Part shown: piece by piece, positions 57,682 to 64,000 of the stretch
Position numbering within the stretch: position 1 is the first letter of the stretch
Layout: the number at the start of each line of letters is the position of its first letter
Source: Hamadaea sp013361475
GTDB taxonomy: Bacteria; Actinomycetota; Actinomycetes; Mycobacteriales; Micromonosporaceae
NCBI RefSeq assembly: GCF_040654195.1
Contig: NZ_JBFAHM010000013.1
Coordinates: 186,001-250,000, forward strand
DNA length: 64,000 nucleotides
Direction of reading: 5' to 3'
Notes under the pieces: model-generated
The model's input: only the letters and a program-made list of their open reading frames with translations
What the model was told of the DNA's origin: nothing
Database searches by the model: none
Program-made: the position numbers and the translations under genes

Positions 57682-60342
57682 TTACGGCAGGGTGATCCGC
57701 CAGATCCCCCGCCCGTGGGTGGCCAGGTACACCGAGTTGTCCACACTGGAGTACTCGATGTCCATGCCGACCGTGAGCGGCAGCCCCGATCCCAGTCGCA
57801 GCCAGGCGGTGGAGCCGGCCGGGCGGTAGAACGCCGCGAGGTCGGTCGCCAGGATCAGCCCGCCGTTGGGCAGCAGCTTGATCGAGCTCGCCGGGACGTC
57901 CGGCAGGTTCGCCGAGACGTCGGTCCAGTCCGCCCCGCCGTCGTGGGACTCGAAGACGTGGCCGATGCCGGCCCCCGGACCCTCGGTGAAGCGCCGCGAG
58001 AAGCCGTTCACCGCCAGGAAGACGTGCTGACCGTCGGCCGGATCGACCTCGACGCCCTGGACGAGCCGGTTGGGCACGACGCCGGTCGGCGGCAGGGCCA
58101 GCTGGTGCCAGCTCGTCGGGTCGCCGACCTTGCCGGTGGCGACGCCCCGGGTGAAGCCGGCGTTGTTGCACGGGCCGCACCAGCCCACGTACGCAGTCCC
58201 GTTGCTGACGGCGACGGAGGTCGCGGTGTGCCCGGCTCCGAGGTCGAACACGTTCTTCCACTGCTTGCCGCTGCGGATCGCGAAGCCCAGATCGTTGACC
58301 CAGACGTGCCGGCCGCCCGCGACCCAGACGTTGTAGTTCGTCGAGTCGGGTGAGAACGGGGCGATGAACCGGGCCGGCTCGTCACCGGGCGAGTTCGTGT
58401 ACGGCTGGATCTTCCACGAAGTGGCCTCGGAGGCGCTGTTGGCGCCTGGGTTCGCCGCGCAGTTCTCGGTCACCGACATGGACAAGGTGGTGTACTCCTG
58501 CACCTGGCGGCAGATGTTCTGCGGATCGGCCAGGGAGTCGCCGCCGTCCCCGCCGAAGTTCGATCCCATCACCGTGTCGCCCGGACGCAGCAGCGAGGTG
58601 CCGTTGTCCTGGAGACCGCCGGTGACGCCGACGCCGGACACGCCGTTGTAGGTGTCCTTGCCGACGGAGACCGAGTAGTACTGCAGCGCGTCCAGGGTGC
58701 CGTCGTTCAGGCTGCTCCAGTCGGTGGCGTGACCCTCGGCGTTGGTCTGGCCGCGTACCGGTCGCCGGAAGGCGCCGCCGTCGTTGCCGACATAGACGTA
58801 CGCCTTGCCCTGGTAACTGCCGACCGCGACGGAGTGCTGGTCGGAGTGGGTCGAGTCCGGGCACTTGTTGTGCGCGTCGTCGATCGCCCAGCAGCCGAAG
58901 TAGAAGTTCCAGTACGGCCCGATCGTCTTCCAGGACGACCCGCCGTCGGTGGTCTCGTAGACCTCCTCCAACCCGAGCCAGACGTGCTTCGGATCGGTCG
59001 GGTCCACCTGCAGGAAGTGGTTGTACCAGGACTGGATGCCGGGGCCGTAGCCCTTGCCGCCGACCGACTGCTTCAACGCCGAGCCCGAGTTGGCCAGCTT
59101 CTCCGACTCCGCGATCTTCGACCACGGCCCGGACGGGCTGCCGGAGTTCGACACGTAGACCCCGTCGAGGTAGCTGTTCACCGTGCCGACCGGCTTGTTC
59201 AGCAGCTTCGGCGACTGGTTGATCGCATAGAGGACGCTGCCGTCGGCGGCGTACGCGAAGGTGACCCGGCCGATGTCGTCCGCCGGGATCGAGCCGGTCG
59301 GATTCACCTTGTGCCAGCTCGCCGAGCCCTGGGTGTAGTCGGCGGTCTCGTAGAAGCCGTTGTAGGTGTCTCCCGACCGCCAGGCGATGGCGGCCACGAT
59401 GTGCTTCGGATTCTTCGGGTCCGGCGCGATGTCGTTCACGATGTTCTTGTACGCGGCGTTCGCGTTGCCCGCGTCGGCCCCGCCCGGCAGGAACGACGGG
59501 TTGGGGGCGTACTGGAAGGTCCAGGCGCCGGCCGCCGTCGTGGCGGAGTGGCTGTAGACGCCGCGGTTGGTGGCCGCCCAGACGGTGCCGCCCGCGAAGC
59601 GGAGCTTCGAGATGACGGTGCTCTCCAGCTCGGTGCCGCCGACCCGGTTGGCCGGGGTGAACTGGCCCGTCGTCGGGTCGGCCAGGCGATACACCCCGGA
59701 TCCGGCGTACGCCGTCCCACCGGTGTTGGCCTCGCCGGTGCCGTACCAGAGCGAGCCGTCGTCAGCGAGGACGAGGGTGCCACTGGACAACGACGGGAGC
59801 TGGTCGGCGATGGGCGACCACTGACCGCCGCCGGTCGACGAGCGCCAGACGCCGCCGTCGGCGCCCGCGGCGTACACGTGCCCGGCGTTGTCGGCGACGA
59901 GCCCGGTGATCCGCCCGGTCACGTTGCCCGCGCCGCCACTGGAGTTCGAGTACCAGTCCCGGTAGCGCGGATCGTCGGCGTCGTAGACCTTGTTGGTCAC
60001 CTCCGACCACGTCCCCGCCGTCTTCGGCATCGACGTGAGCTGCGCGTACGCCGCGCTGTAGGCGCCCGGCGCGACGATGCCCGGCGCGGTGCGGGCGTCG
60101 GCGAACTGCTGCGCGATGGTGAGCGCCTCGAACGCCTCGTCGCCCGCGTTCTCGCCGGCCTCCCCCGCCATCATCTCGGCGAACTCGTGCGGCTGGAACG
60201 GCGTGCCCGCACCGGGTTCGTCGAGCACCCCGATCTCTTCCCAGAACCTCTCACCGGCGGCCGCCGCTCCACCGGCGCCGACGAGCAGGACGGCCGCGAT
60301 CGCGGCGGTTATCTTGCGACGTCGTGTGGCCAAAAGCTTCAT
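57682..60342 (-). CDS. Large secreted beta-propeller (BNR/sortilin-like) protein
   Basis: 886 aa. N-terminal signal peptide (basic start KLLATRRRKI, hydrophobic 11-30), a helical region (about 35-110), then repeated propeller blades with Asp-box/BNR patterns such as ADGGVWRSSTGGGQWSPI, EVYETTDGGSSWKTIG and ESHDGGADWTDVS, and a terminal THGRGIWRITLP. Such proteins are often labelled glycosyl hydrolases, but no catalytic residues are evident; binding is as likely. It is transcribed downstream of leuS, 151 nt away. Confidence 0.8.
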   Translation of the reverse strand: MKLLATRRRKITAAIAAVLLVGAGGAAAAGERFWEEIGVLDEPGAGTPFQPHEFAEMMAGEAGENAGDEAFEALTIAQQFADARTAPGIVAPGAYSAAYAQLTSMPKTAGTWSEVTNKVYDADDPRYRDWYSNSSGGAGNVTGRITGLVADNAGHVYAAGADGGVWRSSTGGGQWSPIADQLPSLSSGTLVLADDGSLWYGTGEANTGGTAYAGSGVYRLADPTTGQFTPANRVGGTELESTVISKLRFAGGTVWAATNRGVYSHSATTAAGAWTFQYAPNPSFLPGGADAGNANAAYKNIVNDIAPDPKNPKHIVAAIAWRSGDTYNGFYETADYTQGSASWHKVNPTGSIPADDIGRVTFAYAADGSVLYAINQSPKLLNKPVGTVNSYLDGVYVSNSGSPSGPWSKIAESEKLANSGSALKQSVGGKGYGPGIQSWYNHFLQVDPTDPKHVWLGLEEVYETTDGGSSWKTIGPYWNFYFGCWAIDDAHNKCPDSTHSDQHSVAVGSYQGKAYVYVGNDGGAFRRPVRGQTNAEGHATDWSSLNDGTLDALQYYSVSVGKDTYNGVSGVGVTGGLQDNGTSLLRPGDTVMGSNFGGDGGDSLADPQNICRQVQEYTTLSMSVTENCAANPGANSASEATSWKIQPYTNSPGDEPARFIAPFSPDSTNYNVWVAGGRHVWVNDLGFAIRSGKQWKNVFDLGAGHTATSVAVSNGTAYVGWCGPCNNAGFTRGVATGKVGDPTSWHQLALPPTGVVPNRLVQGVEVDPADGQHVFLAVNGFSRRFTEGPGAGIGHVFESHDGGADWTDVSANLPDVPASSIKLLPNGGLILATDLAAFYRPAGSTAWLRLGSGLPLTVGMDIEYSSVDNSVYLATHGRGIWRITLP

Positions 60343-60427
60343 GAGCCACAGCCTCGCCCGGCTGGTCAGCGGCGCTCATCGACGAACGTCCGCAGTTTTG
60401 TCACGGTGGACGTCCATCGACGGCGAA

Positions 60428-60481
60428 CGGCCCGCCTTCCTGCGAAGACGGGCCGCCACCTGCGATGACAGAGTTGTCATC
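60428..60481. terminator. Two hairpins 3' of leuS
   Basis: GATGACA-gagt-TGTCATC (60464-60481) starts 12 nt past the leuS stop, followed by CGGCCCG/CGGGCCG (60428-60455). Together they probably end leuS transcription. No U-run. Confidence 0.5.
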
Positions 60482-60493
60482 TGACGTTCGAGG

Positions 60494-63403
60494 TCACACG
60501 ACGACGCTGACCATCCGGCCCGCGACGACGATGACCTTCTTCGGCTCCTTGCCCCCCAGCGAGTCGGCGACGGCGTCCAGCGCCGCCGCGCGTACCACAT
60601 CCTCGCCGGCGGAGGCCGCGACCTCGACCCGGCCGCGGACCTTGCCGTTGATCTGGACCGGGTAGGTGACCTGGTCCTCGACCAGCAGGGCCGGGTCGGC
60701 CTGCGGGAAGTCGGCGTAGGTCAGCGACTCGTCGTGCCCCAGCTTGCGCCACAGCTCCTCGGCGATGTGCGGGGCGAACGGCGCGACCATCAGCGTCAGC
60801 GCCTCGGCGGTCTCCCGAGGCGTGCGCTCCAGCCGCGTGATGCCGTTGGTCAGCTCGATCAGCTTGGCGACCGCGGTGTTGAAGCGCAGCTCGGACATGT
60901 CGTCCCGGACACCGGCGATGGTCTTGTGCAGCAGTCGCTGCGTCGCCTCGTCGGGAGCGGAGTCGACGACGGTGACCTCACCGGTCTCCTCGTCGACGAT
61001 CGCCCGCCAAACCCGCTGCAGGAATCGCTGCGCGCCGACGACCGCCCGGGTCTCCCAGGGACGGGACACCTCCAGCGGCCCCATCGACATCTCGTAGACC
61101 CGGAACGTGTCCGCGCCGTACTGCGCACACATCTCGTCGGGGGTGACGACGTTCTTCAGGGACTTGCCCATCTTCCCGTACTCGCGGTCGACCTTCTCGC
61201 CCTGCCAGACGTAGACGCCGGTGGACTCCTCGGTCACCTCCTCGGCCGGGACGTAGACGCCGCGCTCGTCGGTGTAGGCGTACGCCTGGATGTAGCCCTG
61301 GTTGAACAGCCGGTGGTAGGGCTCGAACGAGGACACCTTGCCCAGGTCGAACAGCACCTTGTGCCAGAACCGGGCGTACAGCAGGTGCAGGACGGCGTGC
61401 TCGACGCCGCCGACGTACAGGTCGACGCCGCCGGACTCCTGCCCCTCGCGCGGGCCCACCCAGTACGCCTCGTTCGCCGGGTCGACGAACGCCTGGTCGT
61501 TGGTGGGATCCAGGTACCGCAGCTGGTACCAGCAGGAACCGGCCCACTGCGGCATCGTGTTCGTCTCGCGTACGTAACGCTTCGGTCCGTCCCCCAGGTC
61601 CAGTTCGACCTCGACCCAGGCACGCGTACGCGACAGCGGCGTCTCCGGCGAGGTGTTCGCGTCATTGGGGTCGAACAGCTTCGGCGAGAAGTCGTCGATC
61701 TCGGGCAGCTCCAGCGGCAGCATGGATTCGGGCAGCGCGATCGGCTCCTCGCTGACCGTGCCGTCCGGCAGCACCTCGTAAACGATCGGGAACGGTTCGC
61801 CCCAGTACCGCTGGCGGCTGAACAGCCAGTCCCGCAGCCGGTAGGTGACCGCCCCGGTGCCGTGGCCGGTCGCCTCCAGCCACTCGATGATCTTCGCCTT
61901 GGCCTCGGCGACGCCCAGCCCGTCCAGGCTGGTGCTGACCGGGGAGGCGCTGTTGATCGCCGGGCCGTCGCCGGTGTACGCCTTGCCCTCCCAGCCGTCC
62001 GGCGTCTGCACCGTGCGGATGATGGGCAGCTCGAAGACCTCCGCGAAGGCCCAGTCGCGCTCGTCTTGGCCGGGCACGGCCATGATCGCGCCGGTGCCGT
62101 AGCCGGCCAGCACGTAGTCGGCGATGAAGACCGGGATCCGGCGGCCGTCGACCGGGTTCGTCGCGTACGCCCCGGTGAAGACGCCCGTCTTCTCCTTCGC
62201 GTCCGCCTGGCGCTCCACATCGGTCTTGGCGGCGGCTTGCCGCCGGTAGTCGGCGACCGCCTCCGCGGGCGTCGCGAAGCCACCAGTCCAGACCTTGTGC
62301 GTGCCTTCCGGCCACTCCGCCGGAACCAGCGTGTCGACCAGCTCGTGCTCCGGAGCCAGGACCATGTAGGTCGCCCCGAACAGGGTGTCGGGCCGAGTCG
62401 TGAACACCTTGATCGTGCCCGCGTCCGCCGCGCTGTGCTGCTGTTCGCCGTCGCGAGCGACGGCACTGTGCTGCTGTTCGCCGTCGCGAGCGACGGCGAA
62501 GTCGACATGGGCGCCGGTCGAGCGGCCGATCCAGTTGCGCTGCATCAGCTTGATCGGCTCCGGCCAGTTCAGAGTGTCCAGATCGTCGATCAGCCGATCG
62601 CCGTACGCGGTGATCCGCATCATCCACTGCTTCAGGTTGGCCTTGAACACCGGGAAGTTGCCGCGCTCGCTACGCCCGTCGGCGGTGACCTCCTCGTTCG
62701 CCAGCACGGTGCCCAGCCCTGGGCACCAGTTCACCGGCGCGTTCGACACGTACGCCAGCCGCGACTCGTTCAGCACCGCCCGGCGCTCGTGCACGGACAG
62801 CTCCGACCAGGGGCGGCCGTCCGGCGTCGGGCGCTCGCCTCCGGCGTACGCCGCCTCCAGCTCCTCGATGGGACGGGCCTTGCCGGCCGCCTCGTCGTAC
62901 CAGGCGTTGAAGACCTGCCGGAAAATCCACTGGGTCCACCGGTAGAACGGCACGTCGGTGGTGGCGACGCTCCGGCGGTCGTCGTGACCCAGCCCCAGCA
63001 TCCGCAGCTGAGCCCGGTATCGCTCGATGTTCTGCTCGGTGGTCACCCGCGGGTGCGTGCCAGTCTGGACGGCGTACTGCTCGGCGGGCAGACCGAAGGC
63101 GTCGAAGCCCATCGTGTGCAGCACGTTGAACCCGGCCATGCGGTTGAACCGGGCGAAGACGTCGGTGCCGATGAAGCCCAGCGGGTGCCCGACATGCAGG
63201 CCCGCCCCGGACGGGTACGGGAACATGTCCAGCACGAACTTCTTGTCGGCGCCCGAGCGGGGATGGGCGGGATCGGCGAGCGGGCCGACCGGGTTCGGCG
63301 AGTGGAATGTGCCGTTCGCCGACCAATAGTCCTGCCAGCGCTTCTCGATCTGGTTCGCCAGCGCCGCCGTGTAGCGGAACGCGGGGGTGTCCGCCTCGCT
63401 CAT
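60494..63403 (-). CDS. leuS: Leucyl-tRNA synthetase
   Basis: 969 aa class I synthetase: HVGH signature at 70-73 (GAGLHVGHPLGF), CP1 editing domain with VFTTRPDTLFGATY (333 on), the KMSKS-loop variant GKMGKSLKNVV, and an anticodon-binding domain. Just before the editing-domain strand TIKVFTTRPDT lies an unusual duplicated 11-residue insert (VARDGEQQHSA twice, about 304-325). ATG at 63403 with AGGGGAC upstream. Expression is probably controlled by the leader at 63489-63591. Confidence 0.96.
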   Translation of the reverse strand: MSEADTPAFRYTAALANQIEKRWQDYWSANGTFHSPNPVGPLADPAHPRSGADKKFVLDMFPYPSGAGLHVGHPLGFIGTDVFARFNRMAGFNVLHTMGFDAFGLPAEQYAVQTGTHPRVTTEQNIERYRAQLRMLGLGHDDRRSVATTDVPFYRWTQWIFRQVFNAWYDEAAGKARPIEELEAAYAGGERPTPDGRPWSELSVHERRAVLNESRLAYVSNAPVNWCPGLGTVLANEEVTADGRSERGNFPVFKANLKQWMMRITAYGDRLIDDLDTLNWPEPIKLMQRNWIGRSTGAHVDFAVARDGEQQHSAVARDGEQQHSAADAGTIKVFTTRPDTLFGATYMVLAPEHELVDTLVPAEWPEGTHKVWTGGFATPAEAVADYRRQAAAKTDVERQADAKEKTGVFTGAYATNPVDGRRIPVFIADYVLAGYGTGAIMAVPGQDERDWAFAEVFELPIIRTVQTPDGWEGKAYTGDGPAINSASPVSTSLDGLGVAEAKAKIIEWLEATGHGTGAVTYRLRDWLFSRQRYWGEPFPIVYEVLPDGTVSEEPIALPESMLPLELPEIDDFSPKLFDPNDANTSPETPLSRTRAWVEVELDLGDGPKRYVRETNTMPQWAGSCWYQLRYLDPTNDQAFVDPANEAYWVGPREGQESGGVDLYVGGVEHAVLHLLYARFWHKVLFDLGKVSSFEPYHRLFNQGYIQAYAYTDERGVYVPAEEVTEESTGVYVWQGEKVDREYGKMGKSLKNVVTPDEMCAQYGADTFRVYEMSMGPLEVSRPWETRAVVGAQRFLQRVWRAIVDEETGEVTVVDSAPDEATQRLLHKTIAGVRDDMSELRFNTAVAKLIELTNGITRLERTPRETAEALTLMVAPFAPHIAEELWRKLGHDESLTYADFPQADPALLVEDQVTYPVQINGKVRGRVEVAASAGEDVVRAAALDAVADSLGGKEPKKVIVVAGRMVSVVV
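62433..62498 (-). repeat. 33-bp in-frame tandem duplication in leuS
   Basis: Two copies (62433-62465 and 62466-62498) of a 33-bp unit containing the palindrome GCCGTCGC-GA-GCGACGGC. In the second copy, with the following bases, it extends to an 11-bp stem. It encodes VARDGEQQHSA on the minus strand. Confidence 0.93.
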
Positions 63404-63488
63404 GTGTCAGGTCCCCTCGGGTAAAACAAAGTGCAAATCAAGATCAAAAGCGGGCAACTGTAATTCCGTTGTGGCCGCAAGCGCCCAC

Positions 63489-63514
63489 AAAAAAACCCCT
63501 CACGCAGGAGGGGT
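63489..63514 (-). terminator. Intrinsic terminator/attenuator in the leuS leader
   Basis: On the minus strand ACCCCTC-CTGCGT-GAGGGGT is followed by a T-run (plus-strand A's at 63489-63494). It lies 86 nt upstream of the leuS ATG and is the only classical U-tract terminator I see in the window, so premature termination before leuS is very likely. Confidence 0.85.
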
Positions 63515-63515
63515 C

Positions 63516-63549
63516 GCCGTGCTCACGCTGCTAGCTGCGTCAGCACGGC
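63516..63549 (-). promoter_or_regulatory. Alternative-structure hairpin in the leuS leader
   Basis: GCCGTGCT...AGCACGGC encloses further complementary bases with two mismatches. The stop codon of the leader peptide lies in its 5' arm. Part of that arm (GACGCAG) can also pair with the terminator loop and 3' arm (CTGCGTGA), giving a candidate antiterminator. Confidence 0.55.
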
Positions 63550-63578
63550 TCGCTAAGGAGCTCGAAAGTCCGGCCCAT
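63540..63578 (-). CDS. leuS leader peptide (12 aa, Leu-Leu)
   Basis: ATG...TGA encoding MGRTFELLSEPC, with adjacent CTC and CTT Leu codons, both uncommon in this GC-rich genome. Its ATG is 7 nt from a TACACT box, and its stop lies within the hairpin before the terminator. The layout fits ribosome-mediated attenuation sensing leucyl-tRNA. Translation unproven. Confidence 0.6.
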   Translation of the reverse strand: MGRTFELLSEPC

Positions 63579-63585
63579 GCACCGC

Positions 63586-63616
63586 AGTGTACCGCCGCGT
63601 GCGAGGTAGCGTCGAA
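63586..63616 (-). promoter_or_regulatory. leuS promoter
   Basis: Minus strand TTCGAC (63611-63616), 19 nt, TACACT (63586-63591). The transcript would start at about 63579, at the leader ATG. The remaining gap to the moxR gene (63617-63750) contains only a 6-bp hairpin (63722-63736). Confidence 0.5.
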
Positions 63617-63765
63617 CCGGTAGCGCGCTTTGTTGCCGGGAGCAAGTAACTCGGGGAGACTTCTCCCACACTGAGAGCCGCCTCGCCGACGGCGGGCCTG
63701 CAACCCACAGGCGGGGCATGGGCGTCTAACAGACGCACCGGAGGTCACGATCTTGAGGAGGCCCG

Positions 63766-64000
63766 TTGACCACCCGTAACCCCCTGACGCCTGGGTCGTG
63801 GGACGGCGGCCGCGAGGAGCTCAACCCAGCTCTGCCGGCCGAGGAGTTCCAGTCGGCGGCGGACGCCATCGTCGCCAACATCGAGCAGGTCATCGAGGGC
63901 AAGACGGCCACCGTCCGGCTCGCCCTCGCGGTGCTGCTGGCGGAGGGCCACCTGCTGATCGAGGACGTCCCCGGCGTCGGCAAGACCAAGCTCGCCAAGG
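63766..64000 (+). CDS. MoxR family AAA+ ATPase (partial, 5' end)
   Basis: The first 78 codons, cut by the window end. The TTG start at 63766 has GAGGAGG 4 nt upstream; the reading frame gives a helical segment (AADAIVANIEQVIEGK), then LAVLLAEGHLLIEDVPG and the Walker A GVGKTKLAK. This is the classic MoxR N-terminus. MoxR ATPases act as chaperones and are usually followed by DUF58 and transglutaminase-like genes, which would lie beyond the window. Confidence 0.88.
   Translation, partial: MTTRNPLTPGSWDGGREELNPALPAEEFQSAADAIVANIEQVIEGKTATVRLALAVLLAEGHLLIEDVPGVGKTKLAK

Noticed and set aside
63404..63620. T-box riboswitch upstream of leuS
   Set aside because: I see no T-box AGGGUGGNACC-type sequence or specifier-loop arrangement. 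A leader peptide plus terminator explains the region better.

Overview
The window is a high-GC actinobacterial chromosome segment and most resembles the Micromonosporaceae. This rests on recognised gene content and order, not on a database search: a mraZ-to-divIVA cell-wall and division cluster, traR-lspA-rluD beside it, dnaE next to a DUF2567 gene, hisA of the PriA type, an F420-type LLM oxidoreductase, a MurT/GatD pair and a MurC with an unusual substrate region. I see no insertion sequence, prophage, tRNA, rRNA or CRISPR array.

Layout. 1-12.8 kb is accessory or house-keeping: a GH2 beta-galactosidase, a membrane-anchored HExxH protein and an M3 oligopeptidase (all minus), then plus-strand genes for a phosphotransferase-like protein, an AbiEi/DUF559 protein, an LLM oxidoreductase and a DUF4132 protein, and a minus-strand LysE exporter. 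12.9-19.4 kb is a minus-strand histidine operon (hisD-hisC-hisB-56-aa membrane protein-hisH-104-aa membrane protein), followed by hisA and aroA. 19.5-24.6 kb holds a Lon-substrate-binding-domain protein, a DUF2567 protein and dnaE.

24.6-51.6 kb is a nearly unbroken minus-strand block. In transcription order it runs mraZ, rsmH, ftsL, ftsI, murE, murF, three tandem 25-codon micro-ORFs, mraY, murD, ftsW, murG, murC, ftsQ, ftsZ, yggS, sepF, yggT, divIVA, a membrane protein with an Ada-like metal site, a DUF167 gene, a CPA-type antiporter, a DksA/TraR protein with a histone-like tail, lspA, rluD, a membrane protein and a ParA-like ATPase. It makes lipid II, builds the divisome and continues into polar growth and lipoprotein processing. 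Many junctions overlap by 1-4 nt (ATGA, GTGA, TGATG), implying translational coupling.

51.9-54 kb carries two NlpC/P60 hydrolase genes, each behind its own c-di-AMP (ydaO-type) riboswitch. 54.1-57.7 kb (plus) encodes MurT-GatD (lipid II amidation), a TVP38-like membrane protein, a DUF2231 membrane protein and a Tat lipoprotein Rieske protein. 57.7-63.4 kb (minus) encodes a large secreted beta-propeller-like protein and leuS. leuS is preceded by a leader with a short Leu-Leu peptide and a strong intrinsic terminator. The window ends inside a plus-strand MoxR ATPase gene.

The most unusual features are the three 74-bp tandem repeats between murF and mraY, each an ATG...TGA micro-ORF; a family of three homologous long inverted repeats placed just 3' of genes; an in-frame duplicated palindromic insert in leuS; a (Gly-Ser-Ala)n tail on HisC; a MurC substrate region compatible with glycine at position 1 of the peptide stem, together with the absence of pgeF from its usual place after ftsZ; and at least seven genes or leader ORFs whose starts lie 6-8 nt from a -10 box, suggesting leaderless transcripts.
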